A stretch of DNA of 57,410 nt from Desulfobulbus sp. Tol-SR (lineage in GTDB: Bacteria; Desulfobacterota; Desulfobulbia; Desulfobulbales; Desulfocapsaceae): NCBI GenBank assembly GCA_000769715.1, contig JROS01000033.1, positions 1 to 57,410 on the forward strand. Reading direction: 5' to 3'. A program made the translations under genes and the position numbers. The first letter of the stretch is position 1; each line of letters opens with the position of its first letter. The notes under the pieces are model-generated. The model had not been told where the DNA came from and searched no databases. It was given only the letters and a program-made list of their open reading frames with translations. This document shows positions 31,601 to 39,934 of this stretch, one piece after another.

Positions 31601-32130
31601 TAGCGCGCAGCGTCGACCGCCCCTTCGCGGATCTCGATGCGCTCCCGGTCGGCGCTCAGCCCCAGGCGCAGGTGGTGGATATCGGTGGCGATGTCGCCGT
31701 CGGCAAGGACGACCTTCAGTCCCTCGATATCGACCTCGTCGATGTCAAGGGCAAACGGCAGCAGCATCGCCGGGAGGGTGAAAGGCCCCGCCTCGGTCGC
31801 CGGTTGCTCGCCTTGCCCTTTCTTCAGGGTGATGACGATGCCGTCGGCGGCGAGACGGCCGATGGCCAGTCTTCCCTTCATGATTTCCGTCGGCCGCCAG
31901 CTGCAGGCCAGGTCGGCGATGACGATGTCGGCCCCGGGCAGTTTGACCTCCAGACCCCGCAGGTGCCAGGCGGAAAACAGCCTTCCCTCCGCCTGACCGA
32001 TGGCGAACGAGCGCTGCGAGAGATCCGCGGCCAGCCGCAGCAGGGAACGGAGCCCTGTAGGCGACGCGGCAAAGACGACGATCCCGGCCGCAAGAAACAA
32101 CAGAAGTACCGGCAGCAGCAACTTTTTCAT
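28624..32130 (-). CDS. tamB: Translocation and assembly module protein TamB
   Basis: A 1168-residue protein with an N-terminal membrane anchor (LLLPVLLLFLAAGIVVFAA) and a long periplasmic beta-rich AsmA/TamB body. The C-terminal DUF490 domain shows VRLEGYGLKGRLSGSLAI, LSLHDGTFNLYGR and, at the end, GKKLTDRLYIGYDHNFFDQK. TamB spans the periplasm and moves phospholipid and/or helps insert beta-barrel proteins. The ATG overlaps the tamA stop (ATGA), a classic tamA-tamB pair. Confidence 0.95.
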   Translation of the reverse strand: MKKLLLPVLLLFLAAGIVVFAASPTGLRSLLRLAADLSQRSFAIGQAEGRLFSAWHLRGLEVKLPGADIVIADLACSWRPTEIMKGRLAIGRLAADGIVITLKKGQGEQPATEAGPFTLPAMLLPFALDIDEVDIEGLKVVLADGDIATDIHHLRLGLSADRERIEIREGAVDAARYGLRLSGFIDAGAGRATDVIGAWRISPAGGYAEMAGTYSARGPIGRLQVNAAANRPADVRVAGILQDLPADPHWQARAVGRQVWFPVFHDGWPRLMLDATVDAAGDFGRYHGTVKAGGSFLDFHDITGTAAVDGSGRGLTARVVQLRSPDGEVDVANLVLGWMDAFSWSGEAKTRTFNPAGFDQRFEGVLTADLRSTGHLGYEDADELQTETDVHSVEGTLRGFPVDGKGRIRSDAARFEMEEVFVQSGGSFVKAAGTIAETYDLQFELASPDIGEVLPDGEGELSASGRVGGDRDFPALDLELDAAGIRYGGQQIGRITAQVHADTRAGAGMEATVDLADIDWAGIVINEGKLHLDGTTETHALSASLHSAAGDLQFAIHGGIKDRQWQGRLEDTILSGADLGTWRQPAGADLQISETGADLVGLCLARDPGRICLHADWRNDEAQGGWTVKGEIADLPLEFFSDRGLTPWPLAGNLTAALAASGDRERVESGDLTVSIPEIRIESGLAEENFENVALHDNALEFHLADGRLEAALQSHFQDKSSLVLELAIADAGNISASLLRQPVNGRLRLNFQDLGPIAPLTDFLLRPTGRIDSTLAIAGTLSRPVFEGRIDLQDGRIALPSLGIFLEEVGISLAAAGEEVEMQVEARSGPGKAAAEGTLSYDDGSGLRGDFAVTGQQFEAVSLPEYEALVDPDLRLTFTREGGELSGVVTVPKAHIAPSEMKDTVAVSRDVVYTDLEKEEKVRHWPLVSRVELRLGDDVRLEGYGLKGRLSGSLAIRDTSDTFVSGKGELSLHDGTFNLYGRSLAIERGRMFFSDGPVDNPGIDARAVQFIREKSDLGGNMTIGVDVSGSLQELEFKLFSDPSMDEGDILAYMVVGHSMADVKEGEGGVLQAAASTIGLEEGAGLVTTLTGLLPVDEMHLEGTEEDGDYSLVVGKKLTDRLYIGYDHNFFDQKGSFLAGYDLGLGFSVVTRSSADSNAADIFYSIER

Positions 32131-33860
32131 AGATCGCCTCCAACGGAGAGATGCAGCCGGACCGGATGGTTTTCATCGGAGATCGCCGACGCCAGATCAA
32201 GCCGCACCTGACCGAAGGGCAGCCGGAACCGCAGCCCAAAACCGGCCCCCTGTTCAAAATCGACCTTGGGATCATCCATCGCATTGCCGACATCGAAAAA
32301 GGTGGCAAGACTCCAGCGTTCGTTGATGATCCGCTCCAGTTCGGCACTGCCGACCACCAGGTAGCGGCCGCCGACCACCGTCCCGGAAGAGTCCCTGGTG
32401 CCCAGCTCCTTGTAGTCGAATCCCCTGATGCTCTGATCGCCGCCGGCATAAAACCTGAGTGAGGGCGGCAGGTCATCGATCGAGTCCACCAGGGTCGCGC
32501 CGAGGGTGCCGCGGCCGATCAGCCGCCAGGACCTGAACGGCGAAAGGATGAGTTTCGATGACCCGGTGACCTGGAGGAAGGTGGCGTCGGACCCGGTCGC
32601 CTCGCTCGCCCCGTTGAGATTGACCGCCAGCTGCAGACCATTTCTGGTGTTGAGCAGACTGTCGGCCCAGATCATCGCCAGGTTCGCCCCCGGCATCAGC
32701 AGCTTGCTGGTGCCGCTGGTGGCCCCGACATCGTACTGCTCGTCCCGCACCTCGATCGAGGCGCCGTAGCGGATGCGGGGCTCGCCATGGTCGAGGGTCA
32801 GGCCGGCGGCCACCAGCTGGGTTTCGGTCTGGTCCCACGACTGGTCGTTATAGGAGGTGCCGATGACATAGCTGTCATAGCGGGGATCGCCGCGCGGGAT
32901 GTCGTAGCGGAAGGTGAACTTGTTCTCCCGCTCGGCGACCTGCAGCGTCCCCCGCGCCTTGTGGCCGCTGGTATTGAGCAGGCGGTTGCGCCACTCGAAC
33001 TGGGTCCTGGCGCCGGTGTCGGTAGCGTAGCCGAGACCGAAGCTGTAGCGGTTCAGGTGCTCCGGCGTCTCGAGCTCGACGGTCACCGGAATCTGCAGGT
33101 CGCTGGCTGCGCCGATATCGCCCCGCACCGACACCCGGCTGAAGAAATCGGTGGCATAGAGGATCCGCTGCAGTTCAAAGAGCCTGGCCGGGGCCCAAGG
33201 GTCACCGACCTTGTAGGGCAGATAACGGGCGAGCAGCCCCGGTTTGATGCTCTCCTGGTCGGAGGTGGTGACGCCGAAGAGATAACGAGGCCCGGTATCG
33301 AGCACCAGGTCGACCTCGCCGGTCTTCGCCATCCGGTTGATCCGCAGCTCGTTCCGGGAATAGCGGGCGGTGAGAAACCCCATCCGCAAGGCCCAGCGCA
33401 GCAGCTGCTTCTTGCCCTGTTCGTAGAGATGCTGGTTGAGGACATCACCAGCCTTGAGAGGGAAATCCTCGCCCCCCCCGGCCATGTCGGACCAGCCCGG
33501 CCCCTCAACCTCGACCCGCACCGCCGACACCCGCACCGGTTCTCCCTGGCTGACGGTATATACGGCCCTCCAGGTGTCCCCCTCCTGTTCCAGGGTGCCG
33601 ACGATGACCGGCGCATAGTAGCCGAACGGCGCCAGGGCCTCCTCGATATCGGCCTGCGCCCGACGGTGCAGGCGCCTGATCTCGAACGCGGTGAGACGCC
33701 GGCTGTCCTTGTGGAGAAAGATCTTCAAGCGGGAGAGGATATTGTCATAGATGGCATCCTTGACCCCCTTGACCTGGACATCGACCGTCACCGCGGCAGC
33801 CGGCGGCGACGGCAGCAGGAAGAAGAGGGCCAGCAGGAAGAAGAGGTTTCGACAAGACAA
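32127..33860 (-). CDS. tamA: Outer-membrane Omp85-family protein TamA
   Basis: A 577-residue protein: signal peptide (NLFFLLALFFLLPSPPAAA), three POTRA-like repeats (about residues 25-265, e.g. KGVKDAIYDNILSRLKIFLH, VSAVRVEVEGPG), then a 16-strand barrel. The Omp85 signatures RFYAGGDQSIRGFDY and the final GAGFGLRFRLPFGQVRLDLA are present. With TamB it forms the translocation and assembly module. The only upstream start in frame is TTG at 33858-33860, without a clear ribosome site. Confidence 0.94.
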   Translation of the reverse strand: MSCRNLFFLLALFFLLPSPPAAAVTVDVQVKGVKDAIYDNILSRLKIFLHKDSRRLTAFEIRRLHRRAQADIEEALAPFGYYAPVIVGTLEQEGDTWRAVYTVSQGEPVRVSAVRVEVEGPGWSDMAGGGEDFPLKAGDVLNQHLYEQGKKQLLRWALRMGFLTARYSRNELRINRMAKTGEVDLVLDTGPRYLFGVTTSDQESIKPGLLARYLPYKVGDPWAPARLFELQRILYATDFFSRVSVRGDIGAASDLQIPVTVELETPEHLNRYSFGLGYATDTGARTQFEWRNRLLNTSGHKARGTLQVAERENKFTFRYDIPRGDPRYDSYVIGTSYNDQSWDQTETQLVAAGLTLDHGEPRIRYGASIEVRDEQYDVGATSGTSKLLMPGANLAMIWADSLLNTRNGLQLAVNLNGASEATGSDATFLQVTGSSKLILSPFRSWRLIGRGTLGATLVDSIDDLPPSLRFYAGGDQSIRGFDYKELGTRDSSGTVVGGRYLVVGSAELERIINERWSLATFFDVGNAMDDPKVDFEQGAGFGLRFRLPFGQVRLDLASAISDENHPVRLHLSVGGDL

Positions 33861-33984
33861 GGATGTTATAGTATGAAAGGTTCAGAATCCGGGCGGGTCG
33901 CCCGCGGCACCCGGAAGATCGGCCCACCGCCTTAATTCCTGGTGTAATTTCAGATATTCTACACCACTGGTCGGTATTTGGAAA

Positions 33985-35316
33985 ATGAATATCCATCACC
34001 TCGCGATTAGCAAAGTGATCAACGGCGGCTACGGCCTGGGCCGTCTCGACGACGGCCGGGCGGCCATGGTCCGGTTGGCCCTGCCCGGTGAGACCGTCGA
34101 TGTCCGTATCGAGCGGGAAGGGAAATCGCTCGTCGAAGGGGTGGCGGTCCGAGTCCATACTCCGCATCCCCGGCGGGTCGAGCCGCCCTGCCCCTACTAC
34201 GGCGCCTGCGGCGGCTGCGACCTGCAGCACGGCGATTACCCCTGCCAGCTCGCGCTCAAAAAAGCGATCATCGGCGATCTGCTCGAGCGCCATCCCGAGC
34301 CGGCGGTGCGGCAAGCTTCGGCCATCCTCGCCGAACCGCTGCCCTCGCCCCTCGCTTTCGGCTACCGCCAGCGCATCCGCCTGCAGATCGATTCCCGGGG
34401 CCGGGCCGGCTTCCGCCGCTTTCACCGCCACGAGATCGTGGCGGTGGCACGATGCCTGATCGCCCGCGACGATGTCAACCGGACCCTCGCCGCCCTCCGC
34501 TCCCACCCGGCGTGTTCCTCCCTGCTGCAGCAGACGACGGAACTGGAGATCATGGCCGATCCCGACGGCGGCGGCACGGTCTGCGTCTTTGTCCTCAACC
34601 GGCGGCCGCGGCCCCGCGATTTCGACCAGGCGGCCATACTCTGCCGCGAGTCGGCGCCCATCGACCGGATCTTCTTCGCCGGCCGGGATTTTCCCCTCAC
34701 CCCCGCCGCCGGACGTGACCCGCAGATCGGCCACGGCCTTTCCGTCACCTATCCGGCGGAAGCGGGAAGACCGGTGCTGGCGCTGGGCTGGGAGGCCGGC
34801 GGTTTCTGCCAGGTCAACCTCGAACAGAACCGCCGGCTGATCGCCGCCGTCGTCGAACTGGCCGCGCCCGGCCCGGAGGAATCGGTCCTCGACCTCTTCT
34901 GCGGCATGGGCAACTTCTCGATCCCGCTGGCAAGGGAATGCCGCCGCCTGCTCGGCATCGAGGGCCAGGGCTCGGCGATCCGCAGCGCCAGGGCCAATGC
35001 CCGACGCGCCGGTCTCGGCAATGCCGAGTTCCACCAGTCGCCGATCCATGCCGCCTGCGACCAGTTGGCCGCCCAAGGGCCGGACTTCGACTGCGTGGTC
35101 ATCGACCCGCCGCGCCAGGGGACCCCCGGCCTGGCCCGGCAGCTGGCGGAGCTCACCGGCCGCCGCCTGGTCTACATCTCCTGCGATCCGGCGACCCTGT
35201 GCCGCGATCTCGGCGACCTGCTCGCCGCCGGCTTCACCGTCAGGCGGCTGCAGCCGGTCGACATGTTCCCCCAGACCCACCATATCGAGACCGTCGCCCT
35301 ATTGGAAAAGAATTGA
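33985..35316 (+). CDS. rlmD: 23S rRNA (uracil-5)-methyltransferase, RlmD/RumA family
   Basis: A 443-residue SAM-dependent RNA methyltransferase. A TRAM domain opens it (residues about 1-55), followed by the iron-sulfur ligands in PCPYYGACGGCDLQH. SAM binding is shown by VLDLFCGMGNFSIPLA (about 295) and catalysis by VVIDPPRQG and VYISCDPATLCRDL, where the Cys is the nucleophile. It methylates U to m5U in 23S rRNA; which position (RlmD or RlmC type) is not clear. Confidence 0.88.
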   Translation: MNIHHLAISKVINGGYGLGRLDDGRAAMVRLALPGETVDVRIEREGKSLVEGVAVRVHTPHPRRVEPPCPYYGACGGCDLQHGDYPCQLALKKAIIGDLLERHPEPAVRQASAILAEPLPSPLAFGYRQRIRLQIDSRGRAGFRRFHRHEIVAVARCLIARDDVNRTLAALRSHPACSSLLQQTTELEIMADPDGGGTVCVFVLNRRPRPRDFDQAAILCRESAPIDRIFFAGRDFPLTPAAGRDPQIGHGLSVTYPAEAGRPVLALGWEAGGFCQVNLEQNRRLIAAVVELAAPGPEESVLDLFCGMGNFSIPLARECRRLLGIEGQGSAIRSARANARRAGLGNAEFHQSPIHAACDQLAAQGPDFDCVVIDPPRQGTPGLARQLAELTGRRLVYISCDPATLCRDLGDLLAAGFTVRRLQPVDMFPQTHHIETVALLEKN

Positions 35317-35365
35317 CAGCGCGGATGAATCCCGGTAAGTCGTAGGGTACTCGTGTACCTGGAGA

Positions 35366-35391
35366 AGCGGCAGATTCTGCCGCTTTTTTTT
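35366..35391 (+). terminator. Rho-independent terminator after rlmD
   Basis: Stem AGCGGCAG (35366-35373) with CTGCCGCT (35377-35384), loop ATT, followed by seven to eight T. It lies 50 bases after the rlmD stop and about 50 before lysS. Confidence 0.9.
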
Positions 35392-35436
35392 ATAGCCTGC
35401 CGAAGACCTTCGGTCAATCTCAGCCCATCACGGACC

Positions 35437-36960
35437 ATGAACAAGGACAACCAAGTACTGACCCAGCGCCGGGAGAAGGCCGACGCCCTCGCCGCCCTTG
35501 GCGTCAACCTCTATGGCAACTCCTTCAAGCCTGCCAATTCGGTGCAGGACCTGCTGCCCAGGGGCGACAGCCTGCAGCCGGAACAGGCCGAACCCGGCAA
35601 CAGCCGCTACAGCATCGCCGGCCGGGTGCTGTCGTTGCGCAAGTTCGGCAAGGCCGCCTTCTGCCATCTCGCCGACGCCTCCGGCCGACTCCAGGTCTAC
35701 CTGCAGCGCGATGCCCTGGGCGAGGCTCAGTACGACATCTTCAAGAAATGGGACATCGGCGACATCGTCGGGGTCGTCGGCACCCTGTTCAAGACCAAGA
35801 CCGGCGAGTTGTCGCTGATGGCCTCGACCATCACCATGATCTCGAAATCGCTCAGACCGCTGCCGGAGAAATGGCACGGCCTGACCGATGTCGAGACCCG
35901 CTACCGGCAGCGCTATGTCGACCTGATCGTCACTCCGGAGAGCCGCGAGACCTTCCGCAAGCGGGTCGAGATCATCCGTCTGGTCCGGCAATACATGAAC
36001 GATCACGGCTTCATGGAGGTCGAGACGCCGATGATGCAGCCGGTGCCCGGCGGCGCCACCGCCAAGCCGTTTCGGACCCACCACAATGCCCTCGACATGG
36101 ACCTCTTTCTCCGCATCGCCCCCGAGCTCTACCTCAAACGGCTGCTGGTCGGCGGTCTCGAGCGGGTCTTCGAGATCAACCGCAACTTCCGCAACGAAGG
36201 CCTGTCGACCCGCCACAACCCGGAGTTCACGATGCTCGAGTTCTACCAGGCCTACGCCACCTATGACGACCTGATGGACCTCACCGAGGAGCTGATCGCG
36301 TCGATCTGCCGGGAGGTCAACGGCACGCTGCAGATCAGCTACCAGGGGACGCCGGTCGACCTCACTCCGCCCTGGCGGCGGCTGACCATGGAGCAGGCCC
36401 TGGTCGAGATCGCCGGCCTCGACCCGGCGGTGCTCGCCGACGAGGCCCGGGTCTTTGCCCTGGCACAGGAAAAAGGGATCAAGCTCGAGCCCCAGGCCGG
36501 GGTCGGCAAGGCCAAGACCGAGCTGTTCGAACTGCTGGTCGAGGAACTGCTCATCGACCCGACCTTCATCACCTCCTATCCGACCGAGGTGTCGCCGCTG
36601 GCCCGCCGCAACGAGGTTGACCCGACCGTGACCGACCGCTTCGAGCTGTTCATCACCGGCCGCGAGATCGCCAACGCCTTCAGCGAACTGAACGACCCGG
36701 TCGACCAGCGCCGGCGCTTCGAAAAGCAGATCGCCGAGCGCGGCAACGACGAGGAGGTCCATCCGGTACTGGACGAGGACTACATCCGCGCCCTCGAGTA
36801 CGGGATGCCGTCGGCCGCCGGCGAAGGCATCGGCATCGACCGGCTGGTCATGCTGCTGGCCGATGCGCCGTCGATCCGCGACGTCATCCTCTTCCCCCAC
36901 CTCAAGCCGGAGGCCAGGGGAGCGGCAAAGGACCGGGAAGCGGCAGGGGCAGAGGGCTGA
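35437..36960 (+). CDS. lysS: Lysyl-tRNA synthetase, class II
   Basis: A 507-residue enzyme charging tRNA-Lys. The OB-fold anticodon domain (about 45-155) contains SIAGRVLSLRKFGKAAFCHL. Class II motifs follow: ETPMMQPVPGGATAKPF, FEINRNFRNEGLSTRHNPEF (motif 2) and GEGIGIDRLVMLLAD (motif 3). ATG at 35437 is selected because homology begins at NKDNQVLTQRREK; the frame reaches further upstream through the terminator. It is followed by lolC/E after one base. Confidence 0.97.
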   Translation: MNKDNQVLTQRREKADALAALGVNLYGNSFKPANSVQDLLPRGDSLQPEQAEPGNSRYSIAGRVLSLRKFGKAAFCHLADASGRLQVYLQRDALGEAQYDIFKKWDIGDIVGVVGTLFKTKTGELSLMASTITMISKSLRPLPEKWHGLTDVETRYRQRYVDLIVTPESRETFRKRVEIIRLVRQYMNDHGFMEVETPMMQPVPGGATAKPFRTHHNALDMDLFLRIAPELYLKRLLVGGLERVFEINRNFRNEGLSTRHNPEFTMLEFYQAYATYDDLMDLTEELIASICREVNGTLQISYQGTPVDLTPPWRRLTMEQALVEIAGLDPAVLADEARVFALAQEKGIKLEPQAGVGKAKTELFELLVEELLIDPTFITSYPTEVSPLARRNEVDPTVTDRFELFITGREIANAFSELNDPVDQRRRFEKQIAERGNDEEVHPVLDEDYIRALEYGMPSAAGEGIGIDRLVMLLADAPSIRDVILFPHLKPEARGAAKDREAAGAEG

Positions 36961-36961
36961 A

Positions 36962-38188
36962 ATGTACGAGTGGTTCATCAGCCGCAGGTATCTCAAGGCC
37001 AAGCACCGGCACGGCTTCATCTCGTTGATCTCGTTGATCAGCGTCGCCGGCATCACCGTCGGGGTCATCGCCCTGATCGTCGTCCTCTCGGTCTACTCGG
37101 GATTCACCGACGGGCTGCGCGACCAGATCCTCGGCATCAATTCCCACATCATCGTCCAGCAGGTCGGCGGCAGCATCCATAACTACCGCCAGGTCCGCGA
37201 GCAGATTCTCGACGCCGACAACGTCGTTGCCGCCACCCCCTATCTCTATGCCCAGACCCTCCTCAGCGGAACCAGCGGCGGTACCGGCGTCGTCCTGCGC
37301 GGCATCGACCCGGAGACGGCGGCAACGGTGATCAAACTGCCGACACAGATGAAGTCGGGCAGCATCGGCGATCTGGTCCAGGACGAAACGGCAAGGATAC
37401 CGCCCATCATTCTCGGCAAGAACCTGGCCCAGGACATGCAGGTCGGGGTCGGCGACCGGGTCCGGCTGATCTCGCCCTCGGGGCCCCTGACCCCGACCGG
37501 TGTCATCCCCAAGGTCAAGACCTGCCTGGTCACCGGGATCTTCGAATCGGGAATGTTCGAGTACGATTCGACCCTGGCCTACATGTCGATCGCCAACGTC
37601 CAGGCCTTTCTCGGCAGCGGCGATATCGTCCACGGCATCGAGGTCAAAATCGAGGACCGGGAGCTGAACCGGGCCGACCAGGTCGCCGGCCGGCTCGTCG
37701 CCGGACTGGGGCCCGGGTTCATCGGCAAGGACTGGATGTCGATGAACCACAACCTCTTCGCCGCCTTCAAACTGGAGAAGATCGGCATGTTCATCTGCCT
37801 GGCCCTGATCATCCTGGTGGCGGCGCTGAACATCATCAGCGCTTTGGTGATGGTGGTGATGGAGAAGGGACGCGATATCGCCATCCTCATGTCGATGGGC
37901 GCGACCTCGACCTCGATCATGCGGATCTTCTTCTTCCAGGGGGCGGTCATCGCCCTGGCCGGAACCACCCTCGGGGTGATCGGCGGCCTCGGCCTGTGCG
38001 AGATCCTGTCCCGCTACCAGTTCATCGAGCTGCCCTCGAACGTCTATCCGATGACCACCCTGCCGATCAAGGTACTGCCGCTCGACGTCGCCATCGTCGC
38101 CGTCAGTTCGATCATCATCACCCTGACCGCCACCCTCTACCCGTCGTGGAAGGCCGCCCAGGTCCGGCCCGCCGAGGTGCTGTCATGA
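36962..38188 (+). CDS. lolE: Lipoprotein-releasing ABC transporter permease LolC/LolE
   Basis: A 408-residue inner-membrane permease that releases lipoproteins for transport to the outer membrane. The N-terminus (WFISRRYLKAKHRHGFISLI) and first helix (GVIALIVVLSVYSGF) are typical, as is the large periplasmic loop. The C-terminal helices contain ALVMVVMEKGRDIAILMSMGA. Only one permease gene is present, as in the homodimeric LolF-like systems. It sits between lysS and lolD, overlapping the latter by ATGA, an arrangement common in this group of bacteria. Confidence 0.93.
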   Translation: MYEWFISRRYLKAKHRHGFISLISLISVAGITVGVIALIVVLSVYSGFTDGLRDQILGINSHIIVQQVGGSIHNYRQVREQILDADNVVAATPYLYAQTLLSGTSGGTGVVLRGIDPETAATVIKLPTQMKSGSIGDLVQDETARIPPIILGKNLAQDMQVGVGDRVRLISPSGPLTPTGVIPKVKTCLVTGIFESGMFEYDSTLAYMSIANVQAFLGSGDIVHGIEVKIEDRELNRADQVAGRLVAGLGPGFIGKDWMSMNHNLFAAFKLEKIGMFICLALIILVAALNIISALVMVVMEKGRDIAILMSMGATSTSIMRIFFFQGAVIALAGTTLGVIGGLGLCEILSRYQFIELPSNVYPMTTLPIKVLPLDVAIVAVSSIIITLTATLYPSWKAAQVRPAEVLS

Positions 38189-38877
38189 GGCCGCTGCTCG
38201 AGGCGAGGGCGATATCGAAGACCTTTACGGTCGGCGACGGGGAGTTGACGGTGCTGCACGAGATCAACCTCGAGGTCGAGGCCGGGGAGATGCTGGCCAT
38301 CGTCGGCGCCTCGGGTTCGGGCAAGAGCACGCTGCTGAAGATCCTCGGCACCCTCGATACCCCCTCGGGGGGCGAACTGTTGTTCAACGGCGACTCCCTG
38401 GCCAGGAAAAACGACCGGGAACTGGCATGGTTCAGAAACAGCGCCCTCGGCTTCATCTTCCAGTTCCACCACCTGATGCCGGAATTCACCGCCCTGGAGA
38501 ATGTGATGATGCCGGCCCTGATCGCCGGCAGGAAAAAGTCCCAGATCGAACCGGCGGCACGGGAACTGCTGGCCCGGGTCGAACTCGACCACCGTCGCGA
38601 CCACCGCGTCGCCGAACTGTCCGGCGGCGAACAGCAGCGGACGGCGCTGGCCCGGGCCCTGATCATGGAGCCGGCCCTGCTCCTCGCCGATGAACCGACC
38701 GGCAATCTCGACAGCCGCGCCGGCAACCTGGTCTTCGACCTGCTGCACGGCATGTGCCGTGAACGTTCGCTTGCCACCGTCATGGTGACCCATAACATGG
38801 ACCTGGCCGAACGCATGGACCACTGCTGCACCCTGAAGGACGGCGTGCTGCTGGCAGGCCGGAGAGAGAAAGCCTGA
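38185..38877 (+). CDS. lolD: Lipoprotein-releasing ABC transporter ATPase LolD
   Basis: A 230-residue ATPase for lipoprotein release. Walker A GASGSGKST (about residue 41), Q-loop FIFQFHHLMPEFTALENV as in LolD, signature LSGGEQQRTALARA, Walker [13 protein letters not shown] and MVTHN. Start and stop of the neighbouring permease overlap (ATGA), so the two are translated together. Confidence 0.95.
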   Translation: MRPLLEARAISKTFTVGDGELTVLHEINLEVEAGEMLAIVGASGSGKSTLLKILGTLDTPSGGELLFNGDSLARKNDRELAWFRNSALGFIFQFHHLMPEFTALENVMMPALIAGRKKSQIEPAARELLARVELDHRRDHRVAELSGGEQQRTALARALIMEPALLLADEPTGNLDSRAGNLVFDLLHGMCRERSLATVMVTHNMDLAERMDHCCTLKDGVLLAGRREKA

Positions 38878-38890
38878 AACCCGCCCGGTC

Positions 38891-38929
38891 CCGGTGGACG
38901 AGACGGTACGCTTTGCCGTCTCCCACCGG
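38891..38929 (+). terminator. Stem-loop between lolD and dmeF
   Basis: Two nested perfect stems (CCGGTGG 38891-38897 with 38923-38929; GAGACGG 38900-38906 with 38916-38922) lie 14 bases after lolD. No T run follows, so this may be a weak terminator or an mRNA-stabilising structure. Confidence 0.5.
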
Positions 38930-38955
38930 AGACGACACCTCCACCCACGATATCC

Positions 38956-39924
38956 ATGCACAATCACACGATCGAACAATGGCAGCACAGTCATGACTTC
39001 AACGCCGTCAGCCGGCACGGCGAGAAAAGGACCCGCCTGGTCCTCTACCTGACAACCCTGACGATGGTGGCCGAGATCGCCGCCGGCCTCGCCTTCGGCT
39101 CGATGGCCCTGCTCGCCGATGGCTGGCACATGGGCACCCACACCGCCGCCTTCCTCATCACCATCTTCGCCTACCGCTACGCGGCGAAGAACGCCGGCAA
39201 CCCCTCGTTCGCCTTCGGCACCGGCAAGGTCAGCGTCCTCGGGGGCTTCGCCAGCGCCATCGCCCTGGCCAGCGTCGCCCTGATGATGATGGCCGAATCG
39301 CTCCTGCGCCTGGCCGAGCCCCAGACCATCCGCTTCAACGAGGCGATCGCCGTCGCCTGTCTCGGCCTGGCCGTCAACATCGCCTCCGCCTTCCTGCTGC
39401 AGGATCACCACCACCATGACGACGGTCACGACCATGGCGACGGGGCTGGACATGGACATCACCGCCACGATCACAACCTCAGGGCGGCCTATCTCCACGT
39501 CATGGCCGACGCCCTGACATCGGTGCTGGCCATCGTCGCCCTTGTCTTCGGCAAGTACCTGGGCTGGCAGTGGCTCGACCCGCTGATGGGGATCGTCGGG
39601 GCGGTGGTCATCACCCGCTGGTCGCTCTCCCTCCTGCGGCAGACCGGTCCGATCCTGCTCGACAGCGGCATAGACAGGGAGATTCTGACAACGATCCAGT
39701 CGACGATCGAACGCGACCGGGACAACCGGGTCTCCGACATCCATATCTGGCGGGTCGGTCCGGCCGACTACGCCGCGATCATCGCCATCGTCACCCATGC
39801 GCCGATGCCGATCGACCACTACAAGGACCTGCTGCAGCAGGTCGCCACGCTGTCGCATGTCTCGATCGAGATCCATGCCTGCGACGGCGAACCCTGTATC
39901 CCCGTCCTCGCCGCCGGCCCGTGA
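38956..39924 (+). CDS. dmeF: Cation diffusion facilitator, DmeF-like Co/Ni efflux protein
   Basis: A 322-residue CDF transporter with six predicted helices. The start MHNHTIEQWQHSHDF and the block GSMALLADGWHMGTHTAAF closely resemble DmeF, which exports cobalt and nickel. The intracellular metal-binding sites are the His/Asp pairs in LADGWHMGTH and HVMADALTSVLA. A His- and Asp-rich loop (about residues 152-176) with several HDH/HGH repeats lies between helices 4 and 5. The substrate is inferred from family. It is on the same strand as lolD but probably has its own control. Confidence 0.88.
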   Translation: MHNHTIEQWQHSHDFNAVSRHGEKRTRLVLYLTTLTMVAEIAAGLAFGSMALLADGWHMGTHTAAFLITIFAYRYAAKNAGNPSFAFGTGKVSVLGGFASAIALASVALMMMAESLLRLAEPQTIRFNEAIAVACLGLAVNIASAFLLQDHHHHDDGHDHGDGAGHGHHRHDHNLRAAYLHVMADALTSVLAIVALVFGKYLGWQWLDPLMGIVGAVVITRWSLSLLRQTGPILLDSGIDREILTTIQSTIERDRDNRVSDIHIWRVGPADYAAIIAIVTHAPMPIDHYKDLLQQVATLSHVSIEIHACDGEPCIPVLAAGP

Positions 39925-39934
39925 GTCAATTTTT

